NCBI GenBank assembly: GCA_029202385.1
Contig: CP119314.1
Span: forward strand, 436,501 to 500,500
Direction of reading: 5' to 3'
DNA: 64,000 nucleotides
Source: Candidatus Sphingomonas phytovorans
GTDB lineage: Bacteria > Pseudomonadota > Alphaproteobacteria > Sphingomonadales > Sphingomonadaceae
Each line of letters opens with the position of its first letter. Position 1 is the first letter of the stretch. The notes under the pieces are model-generated. The model ran no database searches. It had not been told where the DNA came from and saw only the letters and a list, made by a program, of their open reading frames with translations. This document shows positions 1 through 10,510 of this stretch, piece after piece. The translations under genes and the position numbers were made by a program.

Positions 1-290
1 AAGATGCCAAGTACCACCGCGGTGGCGGCGAAGGTCGACATGATGCGCCAGCCAAGGCTGTTGTCGCCGAAGATCATCATGCCGAGCGCGATCAGTTCCT
101 TGCCAAGCAGGGGATGCTCGATGTTCGATGGCCCGCTCAACGTCATCAGCACCCTGGCGGCGGCGACATAGTGCGTCTCGTCGAACACCAGCTTGTGCGG
201 CGTGGTGAGTCGGAAGCTGAACAGCAATTGGGCGAGAAGGCCGATGATCGCGGCGGCGCGGTACGGGCGGGGCTGCGACTCGGCGGTCAT
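1..290 (-). CDS. PMT/ArnT-like membrane glycosyltransferase, N-terminal part (truncated by window edge)
   Basis: The reading frame starts at an ATG at 290 and runs off the left edge, so only about 96 residues are visible. They show a hydrophobic first helix (about residues 13-25), an acidic FDETHY motif at 36-41 and EHPLLGKE at 58-65, followed by a second hydrophobic stretch. This pattern fits the first periplasmic loop of the PMT/GT39-type superfamily, where an Asp-Glu pair after helix 1 is catalytic; these enzymes transfer sugar from a polyprenyl-phosphate donor to protein or lipid. A GTG three bases upstream is an alternative start. The acceptor cannot be told from this fragment. Confidence 0.75.
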   Translation of the reverse strand, partial: MTAESQPRPYRAAAIIGLLAQLLFSFRLTTPHKLVFDETHYVAAARVLMTLSGPSNIEHPLLGKELIALGMMIFGDNSLGWRIMSTFAATAVVLGI

Positions 291-385
291 CACCCTGCCA
301 TTCCCACTTCGGCTGCCTCCTTTCAAGAGAAGGGAGGAGAGTCGCCCATTGACGCAGGGCAATGCGTCCCGGCAAAGCGGGCCGC

Positions 386-1591
386 ATGAAACGCCGTACC
401 GGACAAGACCGCTCGATCACCAGCCACTGGCGCCCCGCAACGCAAGCCGTGCGCGGTGGCACCGCGCGCTCCGAATGGGGCGAGACGTCGGAAGCGCTCT
501 TCCTGACCTCGGGCTATGCCTATGATTGCGCGGGCGACGCTGCAGCGCGCTTCGCGGGCGAGCAGGTCGGGATGACCTATTCCCGCCTGCAGAATCCGAC
601 GGTGCAGATGCTCGAGGAGCGCATTGCGCTGCTTGAAGGTGCCGAAGCGTGCCGTTCGATGGCGACCGGCATGGCGGCGATGACGGCGGTGCTGCTCTGT
701 CAGCTCCAGACTGGCGACCATATCGTCGCGGGCCGCGCCGCCTTTGGCTCGTGCCGCTGGCTTACCGATACGCTGCTGCCCAAATTCGGCATCGGCGTGA
801 CCATCGTCGATGCGCGCGATCCGCAGCAATTCGCTGATGCGATCCGGCCTGAGACGAAGCTGTTCTTCTTTGAAACGCCCGCTAACCCGACGATGGACGT
901 GGTCGACCTGAAGGCAGTCTGCGACATTGCCCGCAAGAACGGCATCCTCAGCGTCGTCGACAATGCCTTCGCCACGCCCGCGTTGCAGCGGCCGCTGGAG
1001 TTCGGCGCTGACGTGACCGCCTATTCAGCCACCAAGATGATGGACGGGCAGGGCAGGGTGCTTGCCGGTGCCGTGTGCGGAACCGAAGATTTCATCAACA
1101 ACACGCTGTTGCCCTTCACCCGCAACACCGGGCCGACGCTCAGTGCGTTCAACGCCTGGGTGGTGCTCAAGGGCCTGGAGACGCTCGACCTGCGTATCCG
1201 CCGCCAGAGCGAGAACAGCCTGAAGGTCGGCGCCTTCCTTGAGACGCGCGTGCCACGCATCCTCCATCCCGGCTTGCCCAGTCATCCGCAGCACAATCTC
1301 GCCATGACGCAGATGGATGCGTGCGGCCCGATCTTCGCCTTCGAGGTCGAGGACCGGAAGCAGGCGCATGGCCTGCTCGATGCGCTCACCCTGGTGGATA
1401 TCTCGAACAATATCGGCGATTCGCGGTCGCTGATGACTCATCCTGCCTCCACCACCCATTCGGGCGTGGCCGAGGATAAGAGGCTTGAGATGGGCGTCAG
1501 CGAAGGCATGCTTCGCCTCAATGTCGGCCTGGAGGATGCGCAGGACGTGATCGACGATCTCGATGGCGCACTCCGGACGGTAGGGCTGTGA
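386..1591 (+). CDS. metZ: O-succinylhomoserine sulfhydrylase
   Basis: PLP enzyme of the Cys/Met metabolism family that makes homocysteine directly from O-succinylhomoserine and sulfide. The protein has 401 residues from this start. The Schiff-base lysine is in YSATKMMDG (K217) and the substrate loop GMTYSRLQNPT lies near residues 62-72. An in-frame ATG at 362 would add 8 residues but sits inside a small hairpin, and the N-terminus starting at 386 aligns better with the family; neither start has a strong ribosome binding site. It heads a row of genes joined by 4-nt overlaps (apaG, lysR, GNAT). Confidence 0.9.
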   Translation: MKRRTGQDRSITSHWRPATQAVRGGTARSEWGETSEALFLTSGYAYDCAGDAAARFAGEQVGMTYSRLQNPTVQMLEERIALLEGAEACRSMATGMAAMTAVLLCQLQTGDHIVAGRAAFGSCRWLTDTLLPKFGIGVTIVDARDPQQFADAIRPETKLFFFETPANPTMDVVDLKAVCDIARKNGILSVVDNAFATPALQRPLEFGADVTAYSATKMMDGQGRVLAGAVCGTEDFINNTLLPFTRNTGPTLSAFNAWVVLKGLETLDLRIRRQSENSLKVGAFLETRVPRILHPGLPSHPQHNLAMTQMDACGPIFAFEVEDRKQAHGLLDALTLVDISNNIGDSRSLMTHPASTTHSGVAEDKRLEMGVSEGMLRLNVGLEDAQDVIDDLDGALRTVGL

Positions 1592-1986
1592 AGGCGCTTT
1601 TCCCCAATGTGGCGGAAACGCGCGGCGTCATCGTGCGCGTCTCGGTCAGCTACCTTCCCGAACAGTCGGAGCCGGGACGCGGGCGCTGGTTCTGGGCCTA
1701 TCATGTCCGGCTCGAGAATGAGGGGCCGATGGCGGTGCAATTGCTCACCCGTCACTGGATCATCACTGACGGTCGCGGCGCGCGCCACACCGTCGAGGGC
1801 GAGGGCGTCGTCGGCGAACAGCCGCTGATCGCGCCGGGCGGCAGCTTCGACTATGTCTCCGGCTGCCCGCTCGCGACCCCGACGGGCAGCATGAAGGGCA
1901 CCTATCACATGCTCGGCGAGGACGGTTCGGCCTTCGACGTCGATATCCCCAAATTCGCGCTGCTCGCGCCGGCGGTGGGCGCATGA
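1588..1986 (+). CDS. apaG: ApaG domain protein
   Basis: A 132-residue protein matching the full length of the ApaG (DUF525) family, an FN3-like beta sandwich historically linked to Co2+/Mg2+ efflux and Ap4A levels; its molecular role is unsettled. Typical family segments are visible: FWAYHVRLENEG, LLTRHWIITD and the GGSFDYVSGCPLATPTGSM region at about 85-105. It starts with GTG overlapping the metZ stop by 4 nt (GTGA), and its own stop overlaps the next start, so it is translationally coupled inside the metZ operon. Confidence 0.93.
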   Translation: MKALFPNVAETRGVIVRVSVSYLPEQSEPGRGRWFWAYHVRLENEGPMAVQLLTRHWIITDGRGARHTVEGEGVVGEQPLIAPGGSFDYVSGCPLATPTGSMKGTYHMLGEDGSAFDVDIPKFALLAPAVGA

Positions 1987-2774
1987 AGCGGACGCACCTT
2001 CCGCTCAACGGTTTGCGCGTGCTCGACGCGGCCGCGCGGCACCTGTCCTTCACCCGCGCCGCCGACGAGCTTGCCGTCACGCCGGCGGCGGTCGGCCAGC
2101 AGATTCGGGCGCTGGAGGATACGCTCGGCGTCGTGCTGTTTCGTCGCACCACCAAGGGCCTTGAACTGACGCCTGAGGGCGAGGCTGGCCTTGCCGCACT
2201 CCGCCACGGCTTCCTCCAGTTCGAAGAGGCGGTCCGCGCGATGCAGGCGGGGCAGACGTCGAAGTCGCTGACCATCGCCGCCCCGCGCGACCTGACCGAG
2301 AAATGGCTGATGCCGCGTCTGGCCGAAATCGCGCGCGCCGATGGCGAGCTTCGCTTCGTCCTCGTCTCCGCCGATGATGATGTCGATTTCACCGAGGCGA
2401 ATCTCGATCTCGCGATCCGCTGGGGCGACGGCCCGGGGGAGCATGAGGGCGAGGCGCTCGAATCCGAAGGAATGGTGACGGTGGAGCGTCCTGGCGGCGG
2501 GATCGACACGCGCATCTCCTGGCCGGGTTGTCTCAACGATCCGGACGTCTCGCTTGTCCGTGTCGGCGACGCGGGCCTCGCGATAGACGCTGCCGCGCAG
2601 GGGCTGGGGCGCGCAACGGTGCCCGAGCTTCTTGCTTCGGCCGATCTGGCGTCGGGCCGCGTCGTCCGGATCGGCGAACCGCGACCGTCGGCGCTGGGCT
2701 ATTGGATCGTCGCCCCGCTGCCGCAATGGCGCCAGAAGAAGGTACGCTCGCTGGTCGACGCGCTGACCGCGTGA
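1983..2774 (+). CDS. LysR-family transcriptional regulator, GcvA-like, short effector domain
   Basis: The N-terminal winged helix is typical of the GcvA/AmpR branch: LNGLRVLDAAARHLSFT followed by AADELAVTPAAVGQQIRALE (about residues 9-48). The effector domain is short: the protein has 263 residues against roughly 290-310 for the family, with the middle of the ligand-binding lobe compressed (about 150-190). It starts with an ATG overlapping the apaG stop by 4 nt. The context suggests control of the metZ operon, but no target site is evident and the ligand is unknown. Confidence 0.85.
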   Translation: MKRTHLPLNGLRVLDAAARHLSFTRAADELAVTPAAVGQQIRALEDTLGVVLFRRTTKGLELTPEGEAGLAALRHGFLQFEEAVRAMQAGQTSKSLTIAAPRDLTEKWLMPRLAEIARADGELRFVLVSADDDVDFTEANLDLAIRWGDGPGEHEGEALESEGMVTVERPGGGIDTRISWPGCLNDPDVSLVRVGDAGLAIDAAAQGLGRATVPELLASADLASGRVVRIGEPRPSALGYWIVAPLPQWRQKKVRSLVDALTA

Positions 2775-3298
2775 GCGAGAGCTTCGTCAGCGAGCGGCTC
2801 GCCATGCGACCGCAGCGTCTCGAGGATGCCGAAGCCCTGCACGAAGGGTATCGGGACGAGGCGCTCATGCGCTACTGGTCGAGCGCGCCGCATGCCAGCC
2901 TGGCGGAAACGTCCGACTATCTTGCCAAGGGTATCGAGGATACGGACTGGCGCGGTTGGGTGATCACGCTGCGGGAGAGCGGGGACGTGATCGGCACGCT
3001 GGCAGCCATGCCGCACCGTGAGGGCGTGACCGAGGTCGGTTATCTGCTTCTGCGGCGGTTCTGGGGACATGGCTATGCCCGCGAGGCAGTCGCCCGGCTG
3101 CTCGATCTGCTCCTCCGGGAGGAAGGCGATCGCCGCGTGATGGCGGATGCTGATCCGGAGAATGATGCGTCCAATGCGCTGCTGAAGGATCTCGGCTTCA
3201 CGCTCGAAGGCCGGCTGCGCGGCGAATGGGAAACCCATATCGGTGTCCGCGACAGCCTGATCTGGGGCCTGCTGGCCGAGGAGTGGAAGGCCCGATGA
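2771..3298 (+). CDS. GNAT-family N-acetyltransferase (RimJ/RimL type)
   Basis: A 175-residue acetyltransferase of the RimJ/RimL-like GNAT branch, which moves acetyl from acetyl-CoA to an amine. It begins SFVSERLAMRPQRLEDAEAL, a standard N-terminus for this group, and the acetyl-CoA loop is RRFWGHGYAREAV (about residues 96-108), followed by NDASNALLKDLGF, the family B motif. The GTG start overlaps the lysR stop by 4 nt; the open frame extends upstream inside lysR, but the overlap and homology point to 2771. The substrate cannot be read from the sequence. Confidence 0.85.
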   Translation: MSESFVSERLAMRPQRLEDAEALHEGYRDEALMRYWSSAPHASLAETSDYLAKGIEDTDWRGWVITLRESGDVIGTLAAMPHREGVTEVGYLLLRRFWGHGYAREAVARLLDLLLREEGDRRVMADADPENDASNALLKDLGFTLEGRLRGEWETHIGVRDSLIWGLLAEEWKAR

Positions 3299-3549
3299 GC
3301 AAGCCCGACCTGAACGACCCCGCTCAGCGGGCCGCGTACCGACGCGAACTGCAGGGCGTCGCCAAACCCCTGCGCTATACCGGTGTGGCTTTTGCGCTGC
3401 TTGGCGCGGTGCTGGCCATCGTCCGCAGCAAATGGGCGCCGCAGATGCCGTCGGCGATCCCGATGGCCGCATTGGCGCTCGGCGTGCTCAACATGCTGGC
3501 GGCGATCGCGCTGCGCACCCGTTACCACCAGCAACGCATGCGGGACTAG
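3295..3549 (+). CDS. small two-helix membrane protein, function unknown
   Basis: 84 residues with a charged N-terminus (about 1-25) and two hydrophobic helices (about 28-44 and 55-74), so probably an inner-membrane protein with both ends in the cytoplasm. The ATG overlaps the preceding GNAT stop by 4 nt, making it the last gene of the metZ operon. No motif recognised. Confidence 0.75.
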   Translation: MSKPDLNDPAQRAAYRRELQGVAKPLRYTGVAFALLGAVLAIVRSKWAPQMPSAIPMAALALGVLNMLAAIALRTRYHQQRMRD

Positions 3550-3552
3550 GTC

Positions 3553-5121
3553 TCAGCGGGCCTTCTTATAGTCCGGTCGAATGCCGGACTGGGCCCAGTA
3601 TCGCGTCAGGCCGATTTCGGTTGCGAGCCGCTCGAAACGCGGATCGGCGCGCATCGCCCCGGTGGTGGGCATGAACAGCGGGACGGTGCGGCGATCGGCG
3701 GGGCGGGTATAGCCGCCCTGCTGCTCCGTGAAGCGCACATCGCCCACCCGGAATCCGCGACCGAAGAAATAGGCGTCGGCCAGGGTGAAGGCATCATCGA
3801 GCCGTCCGACCGCACCGGCGAACTGGATCGTGTTCTCCGCCTGGCCTGCTGCCCTGCGCGCCGCCGCCATGTTCATCTCTATCGCGGCGTCGATATCGGT
3901 CCTGGCGCCGCTCGCAATGGCCCGGGCGCTGGCAAGCACCAGGTCGAAATTGCCCTCGGGAATGCCGGTCGGGCGTCCGCCGCGTTCCTCGCCAAAGGCG
4001 ATCGCCTCGCGCGCGCGGCCGGTATAGGTCAGCAGCTGAAAGCGTGTGAACCAGACCGCATAGTGCATCGGGTATAGCGCGAAGGCATCGTCCATCGCGC
4101 GATCGGCCTCTTCGAGCCGCCCCGCCGCCCACAACAGCTGAACGCGCGAATAGCTGAACCCGGGCGATGGCGCCGCGATCCTGGCAATCCGATCTGACAG
4201 GATAGCGGCCTCGGTCATGCGTCCCACGGAGGAAAGGAGGCTCGACAGTGTGCCCATGAACACTTCGCTATCCGGGTGATCGGCCATTGCCTGCCTCAGC
4301 ACCTGTTCGGCGGACCGCCAGTTGCCGATGCGCGGCTTGAGCGCGATCAAGGCAACCTTGGCATAGGCATTGCCGGGGTCGAGCGAAAGCGCGCGCTCGG
4401 CAGCGGCGCGGGCGCGTTCTTCCATGCTGGCGATATATTCCGAGGGCCGCGTTCGCGCCGCAGCCGCATAGGCGCCTGCGAGGGCGCCCCAACCATCGGC
4501 ATAATCGGGCCGTATCTCGACTGCCCGGCGAAACAGGCCGATTGCCTGGGTGATCCCTTCGGGATCGCCGTGGCTCATCGCCATGTTCGCCTGCTGCATG
4601 AACGGCGCCACGATGGCCGGCGCGGCAGCACCGGACGCTCCGTGGCGCCACCACAGGATACCGCCTGCCGCAGCGACAGAAGCACCTGCCGCGCCGGCGA
4701 TGATCGCGCGTCGCGTCGGCAATCGAGGGCTCGACGGCCGGACCCCCTCCATTGTGGGCACCGACAGGCTTTCAGGGCGTCCGCCTTCGACGATCAGGCG
4801 ATAACCGACCTTGGTCACGGTCTCGATGCGGAATCGGCCCCCGCCGATGCCTTCGGCAAGGCGTCGCAGCCGGGAGATCACCCGGTTGATCGCATCTTCG
4901 CCGACGACGCGCCCGTCCCAGCAGCTCCGGGTCAGGTCGTCACGCGAGAGTGTCGCTCCCTTCGCCCGTGCGAGGGCGACGAGCACCTGCATCACGCGGG
5001 GCTCGACCACTTCGCGTGTGCCGTCTGTTCCCACGATCTCGCGCGTGCCCGGCTCGACGGAAAGAGCGCCGAGCGCAAATGCCAGCTCATGTGCCAGGTC
5101 GATTCGATCGGCTGAAACCAA
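3553..5121 (-). CDS. CadC-like winged-helix regulator with a transmembrane helix and TPR-type C-terminal half
   Basis: 522 residues. Residues about 15-110 form an OmpR/CadC-type DNA-binding winged helix (VEPRVMQVLVALARAKG, SRLRRLAEGIGGGRFRIETV, then VGYRLI). A transmembrane helix follows (about 137-157, AIIAGAAGASVAAAGGILWW), then a large domain of helix-turn-helix repeats rich in alanine, consistent with tetratricopeptide repeats. This layout is that of one-component membrane regulators that sense with an exported or membrane-near TPR domain. It is convergent with the metZ operon (3 nt between stops). Its target is unknown; the divergent urcA-like gene is a candidate. Confidence 0.8.
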   Translation of the reverse strand: MVSADRIDLAHELAFALGALSVEPGTREIVGTDGTREVVEPRVMQVLVALARAKGATLSRDDLTRSCWDGRVVGEDAINRVISRLRRLAEGIGGGRFRIETVTKVGYRLIVEGGRPESLSVPTMEGVRPSSPRLPTRRAIIAGAAGASVAAAGGILWWRHGASGAAAPAIVAPFMQQANMAMSHGDPEGITQAIGLFRRAVEIRPDYADGWGALAGAYAAAARTRPSEYIASMEERARAAAERALSLDPGNAYAKVALIALKPRIGNWRSAEQVLRQAMADHPDSEVFMGTLSSLLSSVGRMTEAAILSDRIARIAAPSPGFSYSRVQLLWAAGRLEEADRAMDDAFALYPMHYAVWFTRFQLLTYTGRAREAIAFGEERGGRPTGIPEGNFDLVLASARAIASGARTDIDAAIEMNMAAARRAAGQAENTIQFAGAVGRLDDAFTLADAYFFGRGFRVGDVRFTEQQGGYTRPADRRTVPLFMPTTGAMRADPRFERLATEIGLTRYWAQSGIRPDYKKAR

Positions 5122-5265
5122 GCTTCTCCCCCATCATCGGTATTCTATCGGCGAATGATCAGGCCCTCATCACCTGCTCATCCTCCCGATCAGACCTGCT
5201 TCCTGTCACGTATCTGGCATCGAGGCGGCTCGGTCTCGCCAGCGGCCATCCGAACGGAAGCCATC

Positions 5266-5583
5266 ATGCACAAGCTCTTTATCGCCGCCAGCGCTGTCTT
5301 CGCCACCTTTGCTCTCGGCCCTGCCAATGCAGGCGGCGGAAGCTGGAAGGTCGGCAACTACCAATATCACCTTTATTATGGCGAGCTCGACATGAACAGC
5401 GCTGCAGGTCGGGCGGCGATGCTCGGGCGGGTCGCCAGGGCAGCGGACAAGCTCTGCGCCGAGCGGCTCGACCGCGACGAATGCGTTGCCGCTACGATCG
5501 AGCAGGCAACTCGCGCAAAGGGCGGTACCTCGCTGAAACTCGCCCTGAGCGAACGCAGCGCGGGGCACTACGCCGCGCGCTGA
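5266..5583 (+). CDS. UrcA family protein, exported
   Basis: 105 residues with a Sec signal peptide (MHKLFIAASAVFATFALGPA, probable cleavage after NAG) followed by the UrcA pattern: YGELDMNSAAGRAAMLGRV, then a helix ending in two cysteines (KLC and DEC, about residues 64 and 72) likely to form a disulfide. The family is small, secreted and of unknown function, common in Sphingomonadales and Caulobacterales. The ATG at 5266 was chosen over upstream in-frame starts because it places the signal peptide at the N-terminus and has GGAAG upstream. It diverges from the CadC-like regulator. Confidence 0.8.
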   Translation: MHKLFIAASAVFATFALGPANAGGGSWKVGNYQYHLYYGELDMNSAAGRAAMLGRVARAADKLCAERLDRDECVAATIEQATRAKGGTSLKLALSERSAGHYAAR

Positions 5584-5647
5584 CTACCTTATCCGAAAAG
5601 GAGGATGGCGGGTCATTTACCCTTTGAGGCGCCGTCCTCCCGAACCT

Positions 5648-5673
5648 CCCTCCCCGCAAGGGGAGGGTTTTTT
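5648..5673 (+). terminator. rho-independent terminator after the urcA-like gene
   Basis: Perfect 8-bp stem CCCTCCCC/GGGGAGGG with a GCAA loop, followed directly by six T. It reads in the plus direction, so it ends the urcA-like transcript before the convergent parE. The same stem core recurs at 34924-34941. Confidence 0.8.
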
Positions 5674-5700
5674 CTTCAGCGGGGCATGGATCGTCGGAGA

Positions 5701-7704
<2,004 letters not shown>

Positions 7705-7720
7705 TCACCAGCGCAAGAAT

Positions 7721-7774
7721 CCTTCTCCCTCTGGAAGAAGGGTGGCGCCATCCCTCTCCCACATGGGAAGAGGG
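7721..7774. repeat. pair of C/T-rich palindromes in the gcrA-parE gap
   Basis: Two adjacent imperfect hairpins, CCTTCT/AGAAGG (7721-7741) and CCCTCT/AGAGGG (7752-7774), lie between gcrA and parE. They resemble the C-rich palindromes at 5648 and 34924. They could weaken read-through or be copies of a dispersed intergenic repeat; no U tract follows on either strand. Confidence 0.45.
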
Positions 7775-7781
7775 GGCTGAA

Positions 7782-8483
7782 TCAACGAACCCGTGGGCCG
7801 CCGAAGGGCAGGGGCGGCGGGGGGCGGCGATCGCGGCGTGGCAACTGCGCCTGATAGGCATGGCCGCAATGCGCGACGCAATAGGGGAAGCCCGGGTTCA
7901 CCTTGTCGCCGCAGAAGTGGAAATCGGGCTCGCCGGGATGGCCGAGCGGCCATTTGCAGATCTTGTCGTTGAGATCGAGCAGGGTCGTCTTGCCCGCCAT
8001 GTCGGCCGAGGGCTTGGCGGGAACGAGCCGGCGTGGAGGCGCCGGGGTGATCGGGGCCTGCTGCTCGCCAGGGGCCTGGCGCAGGAATCCGCCAGGGCCG
8101 ACCGAGCGCATGATGGGCTGCGGAGCAGCGGCGACGGGTGCCGCGACGACCTCGACCTCGCTGTCGGTATCGTCGTCATCCTCTTCCTCGTCGATCTCGA
8201 CCTTGGCGGCGATCGGTGTCGGGGCGGGAGCAGGCTGTGCGGCGCGCTCCGGGGCCTTGGGCGGAGCGGGCTTGGGTTCCGGCGTCGCAGTGGCTGCAGC
8301 AGCCTTGGCATCGGGTTCATTCGGCTTCACCGGCGACGGGCGCGATTGCAGGCCAAGACGATGCGCCTTGCCGATCACCGCGTTACGGCTGACGCCGCCC
8401 AGTTCCTCCGCAATCTGGCTGGCCGTCTGGCCAGCTTCCCACATCTTCCTAAGCGTATCGATTCGCTCGTCGGTCCAGGCCAT
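7782..8483 (-). CDS. gcrA: GcrA-family cell-cycle regulator
   Basis: Alphaproteobacterial regulator that binds sigma70-RNA polymerase and methylated GANTC promoters to time cell-cycle genes in Caulobacter. The N-terminal DNA-binding helix-turn-helix is intact: MAWTDERIDTLRKMWEAGQT, then SQIAEELGGVSRNAVIGKAH (about residues 21-40). The C-terminal sigma-binding part carries LNDKICKWPLGHPGEPDFHF and CVAHCGHAYQ with conserved Cys and His. 233 residues is longer than Caulobacter GcrA (about 170) because of an Ala/Pro-rich acidic linker (about 50-150). It diverges from the ABC-2 permease. Confidence 0.92.
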   Translation of the reverse strand: MAWTDERIDTLRKMWEAGQTASQIAEELGGVSRNAVIGKAHRLGLQSRPSPVKPNEPDAKAAAATATPEPKPAPPKAPERAAQPAPAPTPIAAKVEIDEEEDDDDTDSEVEVVAAPVAAAPQPIMRSVGPGGFLRQAPGEQQAPITPAPPRRLVPAKPSADMAGKTTLLDLNDKICKWPLGHPGEPDFHFCGDKVNPGFPYCVAHCGHAYQAQLPRRDRRPPPPLPFGGPRVR

Positions 8484-8546
8484 CTTTATTCCTCAAGTCG
8501 CATTGCCGGGTTGCGGGCGGCGGCGGCAGCTATTAGCGCGTCCGCA

Positions 8547-9398
8547 ATGAGCAGCCAGCCCCCAATCGGCGAAATCCAGTCGTCGGTGATGAACGCCCCT
8601 GGCGTTCCCGTGATCAGGAACGTCAATTGGGGCGGTCTTCGCACGCTCTATATCAAGGAGGTGCGCCGTTTCTTCAAGGTGCAGCTTCAAACGATATGGG
8701 CGCCGGCGATCACGACGCTCCTCTTTCTGATCATTTTCACCGTCGCGACGGGTGGAAAGCGCCCGGTGCATGTCGGCGGAGTCGATGTGCCCTTCGCCGA
8801 TTTCATCGCGCCGGGGCTGATCGTGATGGGCATGCTGCAGAACGCGTTCGCCAATGCGAGCTTCTCGCTGCTGGTCGGCAAGATCCAGGGAACGATCGTC
8901 GATTATCTCATGCCGCCGCTGTCGACTGCCGAACTGCTCGTCGCGATGGTCGGCGGCGCGGTGACGCGCGCTTTGTGCGTGGGACTGACAGTCTGGCTGG
9001 CGATGGCGCTATGGCCGGGCGTTCATGTCACGCCGACGCATCCGATCGCGATCCTCTGGTTCGGACTGCTCGGCGCCGTATTCCTCGCGCTGATCGGTAT
9101 CCTGACGTCGATCTGGGCGGAAAAATTCGACCATGCGGCGGCGGTGCAGAATTTCTTCATCGCGCCGCTGACGTTGCTCTCCGGCACCTTCTATTCGGTC
9201 GATCATCTGGCCCCGGCATTCCGCATCTTCAGCCATATCAACCCGTTCTTCTATGTCATTTCGGGTTTCCGTTACGGGTTCCTCGGCACCGCCGATTCAC
9301 CGGTGATGCTTGGCGGCATCGTCATCCTGGTGATCGACGTGGTGCTCGGCCTGCTGTGCTACAGCCTGCTGCGGAGCGGCTGGAAGCTGAAGAACTAG
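8547..9398 (+). CDS. ABC-2 type transporter permease
   Basis: 283-residue membrane subunit of an ABC-2 exporter (YadH/NodJ-like). It has an amphipathic N-terminal segment (TLYIKEVRRFFKVQLQTI, about 32-49) and six predicted membrane helices, ending with the usual LLRSGWKLKN-type cytoplasmic tail. The segments IAPGLIVMGMLQNAFANASF and HINPFFYVISGFRYGFLG are typical of the family. No ATPase partner lies next to it, so the ATP-binding subunit must be encoded elsewhere. The ATG at 8547 is the first plausible start after the divergent gcrA promoter region; no strong ribosome binding site is visible. Confidence 0.85.
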   Translation: MSSQPPIGEIQSSVMNAPGVPVIRNVNWGGLRTLYIKEVRRFFKVQLQTIWAPAITTLLFLIIFTVATGGKRPVHVGGVDVPFADFIAPGLIVMGMLQNAFANASFSLLVGKIQGTIVDYLMPPLSTAELLVAMVGGAVTRALCVGLTVWLAMALWPGVHVTPTHPIAILWFGLLGAVFLALIGILTSIWAEKFDHAAAVQNFFIAPLTLLSGTFYSVDHLAPAFRIFSHINPFFYVISGFRYGFLGTADSPVMLGGIVILVIDVVLGLLCYSLLRSGWKLKN

Positions 9399-9400
9399 GG

Positions 9401-10414
9401 CTAGACCCAGCCCTCGAGTACCTGGTCCGGCGGGCGATGTCCGTCGGCCCACATCCGGATATTGGCGATTACCTTCTCGCCCATCGCCATCCGGCCCTCA
9501 TAGGTCGCCGATCCCATATGGGGGATCATCATGACATTGGGCAGCGCGAGCAGCCGGGGATCGATTTCCGGCTCGAATTTCCACACGTCCAGACCCGCCC
9601 CTGCAAGCCGGCCATTCTCCAGCGCTTCGATCAGCGCGTCCTCGTCGACGATGCCGCCGCGCGCCGTGTTGATGATGCAGGAGGTCGGACGCATCAGTGC
9701 CAGCCGGCGCGCATCGATCATGTTTTCGCTGTCGGCGTTGCGCGGCGTATGGATCGTCAGGATATCGGTCGCCTGGAGCAAGCCGTCGAGCGTGTCGTGC
9801 CAGGTCGCGCCGAACTCGGCTTCGACCGTTTCGGGCAGGCGGTGGCGGTTATGGTAATGGATCGACAGGCCAAAGGCGCGCGCGCGCCGGGCAACCGCAC
9901 GGCCGATGCGGCCCATGCCGGCGATGCCAAGCGCCTTGCCGCCAATGCGATGCCCGAGCATCCCGCTTGGCGCCCAGCCCTTCCAGGCGCCGTCACGCAC
10001 CAGCTTCTCGCCCTCGCCGAGGCGACGCGGCACGGACAGGATCAGCGCCATCGTGATGTCGGCGGTATCCTCGGTCAGGACGCCGGGTGTGTTGGTGACG
10101 ACGATGCCGCGCGCCCGCGCCGCCTTCAGGTCGATATGGTTCACGCCTGCGCCGAAATTGGCGATCAGCTTCAACCGCGCGCCCGCACCCTCGATCAGCG
10201 CCGCATCGATCGTGTCGGTGACGGTCGGCACGAACACGTCGCAATCGGCCATCGCGCCGGCGAGGCGCGCGCGGTCCATCGGCACGTCGCCACGATTGTT
10301 CGTCGTATCGAACAATTGCTCCATCCGCTCCATCACCGTATCGGCGAGCTCTCGGGTGACGATCACCCGGGGCGTTGGCACTTTCGGATTCGGGGCGCGT
10401 CTCATTTCGGGCAT
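9401..10414 (-). CDS. D-2-hydroxyacid dehydrogenase (glyoxylate/hydroxypyruvate reductase type)
   Basis: NAD(P)-dependent reductase of the D-isomer 2-hydroxyacid dehydrogenase family, 337 residues from this start. The substrate-domain motif NFGAGVNHID, the Rossmann motif GIAGMGRIGRAVARRA, the catalytic Arg in NTARGGIVDEDAL, the Glu in WKFEPEID and the His in MMIPHMGSAT are all present. The open frame extends to 10978 antisense to the SH3 gene, but homology starts near PRVIVTREL, so a start at 10414 or 10405 is chosen. It is convergent with the ABC-2 permease (2 nt apart). The substrate is probably glyoxylate or hydroxypyruvate. Confidence 0.88.
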   Translation of the reverse strand: MPEMRRAPNPKVPTPRVIVTRELADTVMERMEQLFDTTNNRGDVPMDRARLAGAMADCDVFVPTVTDTIDAALIEGAGARLKLIANFGAGVNHIDLKAARARGIVVTNTPGVLTEDTADITMALILSVPRRLGEGEKLVRDGAWKGWAPSGMLGHRIGGKALGIAGMGRIGRAVARRARAFGLSIHYHNRHRLPETVEAEFGATWHDTLDGLLQATDILTIHTPRNADSENMIDARRLALMRPTSCIINTARGGIVDEDALIEALENGRLAGAGLDVWKFEPEIDPRLLALPNVMMIPHMGSATYEGRMAMGEKVIANIRMWADGHRPPDQVLEGWV

Positions 10415-10510
10415 GAATAAGGCTTGGCGAAGCCTTCTGCCCTCGTCAACGGTGGTTGAAGCCAGCCCGACGAACAGGGTAAACCAAATCCGATCGGAGG
10501 AAGACCAAAT

